Positions 44,333 to 52,094 of a stretch of 64,000 bases of DNA are shown here, piece by piece; the first letter of the stretch is position 1; the number at the start of each line of letters is the position of its first letter. The position numbers and the translations under genes are program-made. The stretch is from Candidatus Brevundimonas phytovorans (GTDB lineage: Bacteria > Pseudomonadota > Alphaproteobacteria > Caulobacterales > Caulobacteraceae). A model generated the notes under the pieces. That model worked only from the letters and a program-made list of their open reading frames with translations, searched no databases and had not been told where the DNA came from. The stretch lies in assembly GCA_029203145.1 (NCBI GenBank), contig CP119309.1:250501-314500 (forward strand), read 5' to 3'.

Positions 44333-45501
44333 CGCAGCAGGTCCGCAGGTTGGCTCTTCTTGAGGATGCCCATCGAGAGGAAGCCCGACAGCATGGCGAT
44401 GGCGATCAGACCGCCGCCGACCACGATCAGCAGGGGCAGGGGCAGGGCGATGATGACGGCCTTGGACATGGCGAACAGCGACAGCAGCCAGGTCAGGCCG
44501 ATGGCGGCGGCCACGCCGACCACCCCGACCCAGAAGCTCAGCTCCATGACGATGCGACGCAGCGAGCCCATGCCGACGCCCAGGGCGCGCAGCGAGGCGA
44601 ACTCCTTGATGTTGGCCATGATGGCCCCGCGCAGGGTCTGCCAGGTGATGGCCACGCCGATGATGATGCCCAGCACCACGCAGCCGCCGATGATGATGAC
44701 CAGGATGCCTTCCTCGAACATGGCGCCGGCGTTGGCGTCGGCCAGTTCCTGACGGGTCCAGGCCTTCCATTGGCCCTTGCCGATTTCGTTCAGCTGGGCG
44801 GCGACGATGGCGGCTTGCGACGGGTCGCGCAGCTTGATCATCAGGGGACCGACGCGCGGGCCGGTGTCGGCCTGACCGACCATGCGCAGGGTGTCGCGCG
44901 ACATGACCACGCCCGGCTGCATCATGTTGGGATAGCCGCGCGTCACGCCGACGACGGTGACGGTCTGGCCGTTGTACAGGGCCTTGTCGCCCAGCTTGAC
45001 GCCCAGGGTGGTCAGGGCCGTCTCATCGACGGCGACGGTGTAGGGCTGCCGCAGGGCGTCGACCAGTTCGCGGGAATAGTCGGTGGGAATGGTGACCGAG
45101 CCCGGCGTGGTGTCGATGATGCTGGACTGGACGAATTTTTGGCGCGGCGCGCCCTGCTTGGCCCGGTCGGCCTGGGACATGGTCGGATCGACCTCCTTCA
45201 CCGACTGGAAGGTCCCGCCGGCGCCGTCCAGCGGCTGGACCTCGACCACGGCGGGGTGGTTGTAGGCTAGCGGGATGAAGCGGCGCGGCACGCCCGAGGG
45301 GCCGCCGATCAGGCTTTTCGCCCCCGGCTGCATGATGATGATGTCCGCGGCCGAGCGCTCGATCTGGGCGGTGAAGCCCTTGCCGATGCCGATAAAGACT
45401 CCGGTCATGGCCAGCACCAGCAGACCCGACAGGGCCAGGGCCATGACAGCGGCCATATAACGTCGCCACTCAAAGAGCAGCGTGGATAGCGCGAGCGACA
45501 T
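44329..45501 (-). CDS. FtsX-like ABC permease (MacB/DevC type)
   Basis: A 390-aa inner-membrane protein with one N-terminal helix (about 16-38), a large periplasmic domain (about 40-260) and three C-terminal helices, the FtsX/MacB_PCD layout. The conserved ALRALGVGMGSLRRIV segment between helices 2 and 3 is visible. The ATG at 45501 is preferred over the in-frame TTG at 45513. With the ATPase and adaptor it forms a tripartite exporter like MacAB or DevBCA; cargo unknown. Confidence 0.9.
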   Translation of the reverse strand: MSLALSTLLFEWRRYMAAVMALALSGLLVLAMTGVFIGIGKGFTAQIERSAADIIIMQPGAKSLIGGPSGVPRRFIPLAYNHPAVVEVQPLDGAGGTFQSVKEVDPTMSQADRAKQGAPRQKFVQSSIIDTTPGSVTIPTDYSRELVDALRQPYTVAVDETALTTLGVKLGDKALYNGQTVTVVGVTRGYPNMMQPGVVMSRDTLRMVGQADTGPRVGPLMIKLRDPSQAAIVAAQLNEIGKGQWKAWTRQELADANAGAMFEEGILVIIIGGCVVLGIIIGVAITWQTLRGAIMANIKEFASLRALGVGMGSLRRIVMELSFWVGVVGVAAAIGLTWLLSLFAMSKAVIIALPLPLLIVVGGGLIAIAMLSGFLSMGILKKSQPADLLR

Positions 45502-45694
45502 GTCGTGTCTCAAACCCCTGACTTGCAGTGTTATCTGAGGCCGCGGCGGGCTGGGGCCAAGTTAAATCGGGGTAAGGCTTCGGCTTCCCCCGAAGGCCCG
45601 GCGGGACTATGGGGGCTTGAGGCCCGTCCACGGACGGCGCTAGTTACACAATAACAGACGCGAGGCGCCGGGCCTTGCGCGCCGGGAGAGCCCC

Positions 45695-47788
45695 ATGTCG
45701 CTTCGTCGCACCTTTTCCTTCACCGCCTCGCTAGCGGCCCTCGGCGTCGCCGCCGCCGTCGCCGGGGCCACGGCCACGCCGGCCCGCGCCGACGAGGGCA
45801 TGTGGACCTTCGACAACTTCCCGATCCAGACGGTGAACGACAAGTATGGCGCCCGCATCGACCAGGCGTGGCTGGACCGTGTCCGCAACGCCGCCGTGCG
45901 CCTGCAGGGCTGCTCGGCCTCGTTCGTCTCTGGCGAAGGCCTGATCCTGACCAACCACCACTGCGTCATCTCCTGCGTGCAGGATCTGTCCACGGCCCAG
46001 AACGACTACGTCAAGACCGGCTGGATGCCGGCCACCCGTGAAGAAGAGAAGACCTGCCCCGGCCAGACCGCCGAGGTTCTGACCGACATCACCGACGTCA
46101 CCGAGCGCGTGCTCGGCGCCGGCTCCGGTCTGGAAGGCGCGGCCTTCGTCGCCGCCCGTTCGGCCGAGATCGACAAGATCCAGAAGGAGGCCTGCGGCGA
46201 TGACCGCAAGCTGACCTGCCAGGTCATCAGCTTCTATCGCGGCGGCAAGTACGCCCTCTACAAGTTCCGCAAGTACGAGGACGTGCGTCTGGCCTTCGCG
46301 CCGGAATTCCAGGCGGCCTTCTTCGGCGGCGACCCGGACAATTTCAACTTCCCCCGCTACGCCCTCGATGCCGCCTTCCTGCGCGCCTATGAGGACGGCA
46401 AGCCGGTCGCCACGCCCAACCACCTCAAGTGGAACCCGACCGCGCCCAAGGAAGGCGACCTGACCTTCGTCGCCGGCAACCCCGGCTCGACCTCGCGCCT
46501 GCTGACCATCAGCCAGCTGGAGCGCCTGCGCGACCAGCAGATCCCGATCACCCTGATCCAGGGTTCGGAACTGCGCGGCCGTCTGGTCGAATATTCGACG
46601 CAGGGCGAGGAAGAAAAGCGCGTCGCCCTCGACCCCATCTTCGGCCTGGAGAACAGCTTCAAGGTCTATTACGGCCAGCAGGGGGCCCTGACCGACCCGG
46701 CCTTCATGGCCAAGAAGCGCGCCGAGGAGGCCGAACTGCGTCAACGCGTCGCCGCCGATCCGGCCGTGGCCGCGCGCATCGGCGATCCGTGGGGCGACCT
46801 GGAAAAGGTGCAGGTCACGGCCCGCGACCTCTATCTGCCCTACCGTCAGCTGGAAGCGAACGCCGGCGGCGGCTCGACCCTCTATTCCTACGCCCGCGCC
46901 ATTGTCCGCGCCTCCAAGGAACGCGCCAAGCCGGTCGCTGAGCGCCGCGCCGGCTATGCCGACAGCGACATCGCCGCCCTCGGCCGCCGTCTGGCCTCCG
47001 AGGCCCCGATCCCGGTCGGCGTCGAGGAAATCCAGCTGTCGCACTGGATGCTGAAGACCCGCGAATACCTGACGGTCGACAGCGCCGACGTGAAGGCCAT
47101 GCTGGGCAGCGAAAGCCCGGAAACCATCGCCGCCCGTCTGGTCGAATCCAAGCTGATCGACCCGGCCTTCCGCGCCGAAGCCCTGGCCATGACGCCGGAA
47201 CAACTGGCCTCGTCGGGCGACCCGATGATCGCCTTCGTCCTGGCCAATGACGATGCAGCCCAGGCCGTCCGCACCCAGTGGGACGCCGGCGTCAACGCCC
47301 CGACCGCCCGCGCCGCCGAAAAGGTCGCCCAGGCTCGCTTCGCCGTCTATGGCGACAACCTCTACCCCGACGCCACCTTCTCGCTGCGTCTGTCCTATGG
47401 CGCGGTTCAGGGGTGGACCTATCGCGGCGTGACCGTGCCCTCCTTCACCTACATGGGCGGCCTGTATCAGCGCGCCACCGGCGCCGAGCCGTTCAACGCG
47501 GCCCAGCGCTTCCTCGACGCCGAAAGCCGCATCAACAAGGCGACCGTCTATGACTTCGTCTCGACCAACGACATCATCGGCGGCAACTCCGGCTCGCCGG
47601 TGATCAACGCCAAGGGTGAAGTGATCGGCGCCGCCTTCGACGGCAACATCCACTCGCTCGGCGGCTCGTTCGGCTACGACGGCGAACTGAACCGCACGGT
47701 GTCGGTCTCGACCGCCGCCATCACCGAGGCCCTGCGCAACGTCTATAACCAGCCGCGCCTGCTGCGCGAACTGGGCGTGACGCGCTAA
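45695..47788 (+). CDS. S46 family dipeptidyl-peptidase, first of two tandem copies
   Basis: A 697-aa exported serine peptidase (signal peptide about 1-32, ending ARADE). The mature start EGMWTFDNFP is the S46 family hallmark. The chymotrypsin-like triad is H89 in TNHHC and S632 in GGNSGSP, with an Asp between. In DPP7/DPP11 the residue 18 positions after the serine sets P1 preference (Gly in DPP7, Arg in DPP11); here it is Gly650, so a DPP7-like preference is plausible. It would release dipeptides from peptides in the periplasm. A close paralogue follows at 48061. Confidence 0.93.
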   Translation: MSLRRTFSFTASLAALGVAAAVAGATATPARADEGMWTFDNFPIQTVNDKYGARIDQAWLDRVRNAAVRLQGCSASFVSGEGLILTNHHCVISCVQDLSTAQNDYVKTGWMPATREEEKTCPGQTAEVLTDITDVTERVLGAGSGLEGAAFVAARSAEIDKIQKEACGDDRKLTCQVISFYRGGKYALYKFRKYEDVRLAFAPEFQAAFFGGDPDNFNFPRYALDAAFLRAYEDGKPVATPNHLKWNPTAPKEGDLTFVAGNPGSTSRLLTISQLERLRDQQIPITLIQGSELRGRLVEYSTQGEEEKRVALDPIFGLENSFKVYYGQQGALTDPAFMAKKRAEEAELRQRVAADPAVAARIGDPWGDLEKVQVTARDLYLPYRQLEANAGGGSTLYSYARAIVRASKERAKPVAERRAGYADSDIAALGRRLASEAPIPVGVEEIQLSHWMLKTREYLTVDSADVKAMLGSESPETIAARLVESKLIDPAFRAEALAMTPEQLASSGDPMIAFVLANDDAAQAVRTQWDAGVNAPTARAAEKVAQARFAVYGDNLYPDATFSLRLSYGAVQGWTYRGVTVPSFTYMGGLYQRATGAEPFNAAQRFLDAESRINKATVYDFVSTNDIIGGNSGSPVINAKGEVIGAAFDGNIHSLGGSFGYDGELNRTVSVSTAAITEALRNVYNQPRLLRELGVTR

Positions 47789-47800
47789 CTTAAGACGCAT

Positions 47801-47940
47801 CTTTCCTCTCCATTCTATGGGGAGGGGGACCGCGTAGCGGTGGAGGGGGCGACGCAAACGTCAGCCGTGGAGTCGCCCCCTCCGTCTCGTCGCCTTCGGC
47901 TCCGCGCCACCTCCCCATCGCTGCGCGACAGGGAGGAAAG
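47801..47940. repeat. Palindromic intergenic repeat, diverged family A copy
   Basis: GGGGAGGGGGACCGCGTAGC near 47819 and GGTGGAGGGGGCG, with complements GCGCCACCTCCCC and CGCCCCCTCC further on. It keeps the inner GGTGGAGGGGGCG module of family A but lacks the outer GATCCTCCCC arms. It sits between the tandem peptidase genes. Confidence 0.6.
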
Positions 47941-47995
47941 TACGCCCCCGTCTGACGCAGCGCCCTGCTAGCTTCTCTTGATCCGCGCCGCCGAT

Positions 47996-48047
47996 TTCAG
48001 ACTATTCAGACGAATTGGACTCTGTTTTTTCCTCGCCAGAGTCTGAA
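47996..48047 (+). promoter_or_regulatory. Two mutually exclusive hairpins in the leader of the second S46 peptidase gene
   Basis: TTCAGACT (47996-48003) can pair with AGTCTGAA (48040-48047), while GACTCTG (48018-48024) can pair with CAGAGTC (48037-48043). The two 3' arms overlap, so only one can form. The pair ends 6 nt before the AGGAG of the downstream gene. Regulatory meaning is inference. Confidence 0.35.
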
Positions 48048-48060
48048 CCAGGAGTTCTCC

Positions 48061-50160
48061 ATGCGTCCCATGATCTTCGCCTCGGCCGCCGTCCTGGCCT
48101 TCGCCGCCGCCTCTTCCGCCAAGGCAGAGGAAGGCATGTGGACCTACGACAACTTCCCCATCGCCCGCGCCAATCAGACCCTGGGCACGAACATCGACCA
48201 GGCCTGGCTGGACCGCGTCCGCCTGTCCTCGGTCAAGTTCGGCGGCTGCTCGGCGGGCGTCATCTCGGGCCAGGGCCTGGTGATGACCAACAACCACTGC
48301 GTCGCCACCTGCGTCGCCAACCTGTCCACCCCGCAGCAGCAATACGCCGAAACCGGCTTTACGCCGAAGAGCCGCGAGGAAGAGCTGAAATGCCCCGGCG
48401 GCACGGCTGAAATCCTGACCGAGATCGTCGACGTCACCGAACGCCTGCACAAGGCGGGCGAGGGTCTGGACGGTCAGGCCTTCACCCAGGCCCGCGAGGC
48501 CGAGGCCGGCCGCATCGAGACCGAGGCCTGCGGCGATGATCCCAAGATCCGCTGCCAGGTCGTCAGCCTGTATCGCGGCGGCCAGTTCAAACTCTACAAG
48601 TTCCGCAAATACTCCGACGTGCGTCTGGCCTGGGCGCCGGAAGACCGCGCCGCGACCTTCGGCGGCGATCTGGACAACTTCTCCTTCCCGCGCTTCGCCA
48701 TCGATGCCGCCTTCATCCGCCTCTATGAGGACGGCAAGCCGGTCGAGACGCCGATCCACTTCACCTGGAATCCGAACAAGCCGACCGAGGGCGAACCCGT
48801 CTTCATCACCGGCAACCCCGGCGCGACCCAGCGTCTGCTGACCCAGTCGCAGCTGATGACCATTCGCGACGTGGTCCTGCCGCTGGACCAGCTGATCGCG
48901 TCGGAACTGCGCGGTCGTCTGATCCGCTATTCCGAAGAGGGCGAGGAGCAGGCCTTCATCGCCATGGACCCCATCGTCGGCGTCGAGAACACCTACAAGC
49001 GCGGTCTGGGCCGGATGCGCGCCCTGACCGATCCCGCCTTCATGGCGTCCAAGGCCGAGGCCGAAGCCGACTTCCGCGCCCGCGCGGCGGGCGGCCAAAC
49101 CGATCCGTGGGCGACGCTGGACGCGGTTCAGCCTCTGGCGCGCGAGATGTATGCTCCGATGGCCCTGCTGGAAGGCGGCACTGGCATGGGCACCACCTCG
49201 GTTGCGGGCGGTTCCTCGCTGTTCCAGTGGGCGCGGGCCATCGTGCGCGGGGCCCAGGAACGCGCCAAGCCGTCGGATCAGCGTCTGGGCGAATACGCCG
49301 ACAGCCGTCTGCCGGGCGTGCAATCCGGCCTGTTCGCCGAACGCCCGACCTATCCGGCGCTGGAGCAGATCCGTCTGGAATGGTGGCTGTCCAAGACCCG
49401 CGAATGGCTGACCGTCGACAGCCCCTATGTCCGCACCCTGCTGGGCAAGGAAAGTCCCGAGGCCCTGTCGGCCCGTCTGGTCGAAGGCACCAGGCTGGCG
49501 GACCCAGCCGTGCGTCGGGCCCTGTGGGAAGGCGGCCTGCCCGCCGTCCAGGCCTCGACCGACCCGCTGATCCAGTATGTCCTGGCCATCGACGCCGACG
49601 CCCGCGCCGTGCGCACCGCGTGGGACAACCAGGTCAAGGCCCCGACCGACCGCGCCTCGGAACAGCTGGCCGCCGCCCGCTTCGCCGCCTATGGCGACGC
49701 TGTCTATCCCGACGCCACCGGCACCCTGCGCCTGACCTATGGCCGGGTCGAGGGCACCGACGTTCCGGGCCAGCGCATTCCGGCCTTCACCACCTTCGCC
49801 GGCCTGTGGGACCGCGCCACCGGCGCCGAGCCCTTCGCCGTCGCGCCGAAACTTCTGGCCGCCAGGGACCGCATCGACCCCAACGCCGTGATGGACATGG
49901 CCGTCTCGTCCGACACCATCGGCGGCTCGTCGGGTTCGCCCGCCGTCAACGCCAAGGGCGAGATCATCGGCGCCAACTTCGACTCCACCGTCCTGACCCA
50001 GCGCAACGCCTACGGCTATGACCGCAACGTCAACCGCAGCGTCATCGTCACCACCCAGGCCGTGACCACGGCCCTGCGCGACGTCTACGGCATGGATCAT
50101 CTGGTCGCCGAACTGGGCGTCAGCGCGCCCAAGGCCGCCCCGCGTCGGGCGCGTCGTTGA
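48061..50160 (+). CDS. S46 family dipeptidyl-peptidase, second tandem copy
   Basis: A 699-aa paralogue of the preceding gene product, with the same order of motifs: signal peptide about 1-22 (AKAEE), EGMWTYDNFP, catalytic H79 (TNNHC) and S624 (GSSGSP). The specificity position 18 residues after the serine is Ser642, neither the Gly of DPP7 nor the Arg of DPP11, so its preference probably differs from copy 1. The C-terminus has a basic tail (PRRARR) that copy 1 lacks. The last codons overlap the start of the GNAT gene. Confidence 0.93.
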   Translation: MRPMIFASAAVLAFAAASSAKAEEGMWTYDNFPIARANQTLGTNIDQAWLDRVRLSSVKFGGCSAGVISGQGLVMTNNHCVATCVANLSTPQQQYAETGFTPKSREEELKCPGGTAEILTEIVDVTERLHKAGEGLDGQAFTQAREAEAGRIETEACGDDPKIRCQVVSLYRGGQFKLYKFRKYSDVRLAWAPEDRAATFGGDLDNFSFPRFAIDAAFIRLYEDGKPVETPIHFTWNPNKPTEGEPVFITGNPGATQRLLTQSQLMTIRDVVLPLDQLIASELRGRLIRYSEEGEEQAFIAMDPIVGVENTYKRGLGRMRALTDPAFMASKAEAEADFRARAAGGQTDPWATLDAVQPLAREMYAPMALLEGGTGMGTTSVAGGSSLFQWARAIVRGAQERAKPSDQRLGEYADSRLPGVQSGLFAERPTYPALEQIRLEWWLSKTREWLTVDSPYVRTLLGKESPEALSARLVEGTRLADPAVRRALWEGGLPAVQASTDPLIQYVLAIDADARAVRTAWDNQVKAPTDRASEQLAAARFAAYGDAVYPDATGTLRLTYGRVEGTDVPGQRIPAFTTFAGLWDRATGAEPFAVAPKLLAARDRIDPNAVMDMAVSSDTIGGSSGSPAVNAKGEIIGANFDSTVLTQRNAYGYDRNVNRSVIVTTQAVTTALRDVYGMDHLVAELGVSAPKAAPRRARR

Positions 50161-50684
50161 TCGCCGCAAGCTTCCGGCCCGCCGCGTCTTCGGACGTGGC
50201 GGCGCTGCACCGTCTGGTCGAAAGCGCCTATCGCGGCGACAGCGCGAAAGCGGGCTGGACGCACGAGGCTGATCTGCTGGGCGGCCAGCGCACCGATGAA
50301 GCCGAGCTTCTCGACATCCTCGCCGACGCCCGCCGCGTCATCCTGCTGGCCGAGGTCGAGGGCGTCCTGACCGGCTGCGTCCAGGTGGCGGATCAGGGGC
50401 AGGGGCTGGCCTACCTCGGCCTGTTGACCGTCGATCCGACCCGTCAGGCCGGCGGTCTGGGCCGCCTGCTGATCGACGCCGCCGAGGCCGAGGCCGTCGC
50501 TCGTTTCGGCGCGACGTGCATGGAGATGACCGTCATCCGCCAGCGTTCCGAACTGATCGCCTGGTACGAACGCCGCGGCTATCGCCTGACCGGCGAAACC
50601 CGGCCCTTCCCCCTGGACGACGAGCGCTTCGGCCTGCCGCAGACGCGGGAGCTTGAGTTCGTGGTCATGGAAAAGGCGCTCTGA
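50157..50684 (+). CDS. GNAT family N-acetyltransferase
   Basis: A 175-aa acetyltransferase. The acetyl-CoA-binding motif A is seen as LTVDPTRQAGGLGRLLIDAAE (beta-4/alpha-3, Q/RxxGxG/L type) and the C-terminal WYERRGYRLTGETRPF is the usual last strand. The TTG at 50157 overlaps the peptidase stop (TTGA), so translation may be coupled. The substrate is unknown; a small molecule or an amino-acid amine is possible given the upstream peptidases. Confidence 0.85.
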   Translation: MIAASFRPAASSDVAALHRLVESAYRGDSAKAGWTHEADLLGGQRTDEAELLDILADARRVILLAEVEGVLTGCVQVADQGQGLAYLGLLTVDPTRQAGGLGRLLIDAAEAEAVARFGATCMEMTVIRQRSELIAWYERRGYRLTGETRPFPLDDERFGLPQTRELEFVVMEKAL

Positions 50685-50687
50685 CGT

Positions 50688-50711
50688 CCTTCTCCCTCAA
50701 GGGGAGAAGGA
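50688..50711. repeat. Short palindrome of the family B core (CCTTCTCCC / GGGGAGAAGG)
   Basis: CCTTCTCCC-TCAA-GGGGAGAAGG lies between the convergent GNAT and pgsA genes. It could work as a terminator stem for either gene, although no T run follows. Its sequence is the core of the larger elements at 2530 and 59450. Confidence 0.6.
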
Positions 50712-50716
50712 GAAAC

Positions 50717-51361
50717 TTACAGATCCCGCATCTGCTTCTGCGCCGCGCTGAAATACTGCCATCCGGTCCACAGGGTGACGATGGCGGCCAGCCAGATCAG
50801 GCTGTTGGCGAACAGTTGGAAGGCGGGCAAGTAGTCGAAGTCGAGGCCCCAGCCGTCCCAGTTGCGGGCGAACAGCTGGCAGCCCAGGGCCACCATCTGC
50901 AGCGTGGTCTTCCACTTGGCGGCCAGGGTGACAGGCAGGTTGATGCGCCCGGCCATGGTCTCGCGCAGGGCCGAAACCGCGAACTCGCGGAACAGGATCA
51001 GGCCGCAGGGGATGATGATCTGCTGCACCGACCCGCTGGTCAGCACACCCAGGATGGCGCCCGTGACCAGGATCTTGTCGGCGATCGGGTCCAGGATGGC
51101 GCCCCAGCGCGTCTCGGCGTTCCAGCGCCGCGCCAGATAGCCGTCGACCCAGTCGGTCGAGGCGGCGATGACGAAGATCCAGAAGCCGGTGCGGTACAGG
51201 GCGAACTGGTCGTCGGGGCTCAGCATGGCCGAGAAGAAGGGGATGCCGCTGGTCGCGCCCGCCAAAAGCAGGAACATGACCACGCCCGCGCCCAGGCGGA
51301 TGCTGGTCAGGATGTTCGGAATCGGGTTGGCTTTGTGGGCAGGGGTCATCATCACGTCCAT
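50717..51361 (-). CDS. pgsA: CDP-diacylglycerol-glycerol-3-phosphate 3-phosphatidyltransferase PgsA
   Basis: PgsA makes phosphatidylglycerol phosphate at the inner membrane. The CDP-alcohol phosphatidyltransferase motif D-G-x2-A-R-x8-G-x3-D-x3-D is intact as DGYLARRWNAETRWGAILDPIAD. About four to six hydrophobic helices are visible. Three ATG codons (51361, 51352, 51349) and a GTG at 51394 are possible starts; the choice is uncertain. It is the last of a run of minus-strand genes that includes carbonic anhydrase and uvrC; uvrC-pgsA linkage is common in proteobacteria. Confidence 0.9.
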   Translation of the reverse strand: MDVMMTPAHKANPIPNILTSIRLGAGVVMFLLLAGATSGIPFFSAMLSPDDQFALYRTGFWIFVIAASTDWVDGYLARRWNAETRWGAILDPIADKILVTGAILGVLTSGSVQQIIIPCGLILFREFAVSALRETMAGRINLPVTLAAKWKTTLQMVALGCQLFARNWDGWGLDFDYLPAFQLFANSLIWLAAIVTLWTGWQYFSAAQKQMRDL

Positions 51362-51435
51362 TGCAACGCCTGAGGGTGTGCCACGGTTCGCCACCCGAGG
51401 CGAGGGCGGCGAACTGTCCCCCTTTTTGCGGCGCC

Positions 51436-52050
51436 TCAGCCCAGGGGCTCGAACCGCTTGGCACCCGTCAGCTTGGACAGGATGCCGTCGGCGATGCCGA
51501 AGTGCAGGCCGCTGAGGACCAGATCGCCCGCCGCCTCGCGCGCGGCGATCCAGGGGAAGGTCCGCAGGTTGTCGATCGACAGGCGAACCACGGCCTCCTC
51601 GGCGGCGCGCTCGACCTGATCGGCAGGGAACTCCTCGACCACGCGGCGCACGACCGGCGCCCCCTGGGCGACCCAGGGAGCGACGAAGTCCTGACAGTTG
51701 GAGGGCGAGCCGTTCAGCATGGCGTTGACGCCGCCGCAGTAGGCGTGGCCCATGACGACGATCCGTTTGACCTTCAGCACATTGACGCCGAACTCCAGCG
51801 CCGCCGAGACGCCGTGCAGCTTGCCGTCCGGCTCATAGGGCGGGACCAGGTTGGCGACGTTGCGCACCACGAACAGTTCCCCTGGCGCGGTGTCGAAGAT
51901 CAGGGCCGGATCGGCGCGGCTGTCGGAACAGGCCACGACCAGGGTGTGCGGCTTCTGGCCATTGACGGCCAAGGCCTCATACTCGGCGCGCTCGGCGGGC
52001 CAGCGGTTCTGGCGGAAGCGGTGATAGCCGTCGGTCAGTTCATCGGTCAT
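51436..52050 (-). CDS. Beta-class carbonic anhydrase
   Basis: A 204-aa zinc enzyme that interconverts CO2 and bicarbonate. The zinc ligands are C41 (ACSDSR), H102 and C105 (GHAYCGG), and the D43-R45 dyad is present. The family usually has GHSxCGG; here the Ser is Ala, a minor variant. Cytoplasmic, no signal peptide. It lies between pgsA and uvrC on the same strand. Confidence 0.93.
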   Translation of the reverse strand: MTDELTDGYHRFRQNRWPAERAEYEALAVNGQKPHTLVVACSDSRADPALIFDTAPGELFVVRNVANLVPPYEPDGKLHGVSAALEFGVNVLKVKRIVVMGHAYCGGVNAMLNGSPSNCQDFVAPWVAQGAPVVRRVVEEFPADQVERAAEEAVVRLSIDNLRTFPWIAAREAAGDLVLSGLHFGIADGILSKLTGAKRFEPLG

Positions 52051-52094
52051 GGGCGCTTTCCTAAACCCGCAGCGGTTTCCGGCTCAAGTGCTGA

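Noticed and set aside
45731..47857. Long minus-strand open frames opposite the two S46 peptidase genes (708 and 733 codons)
   Set aside because: Mirror frames of strongly biased genes; the S46 motifs on the plus strand are complete, and the antisense products resemble no family.
50688..50711. Reading the short palindrome as a standard terminator
   Set aside because: Its sequence is the core of the dispersed family B repeats and no T run follows on either strand; kept as a repeat.
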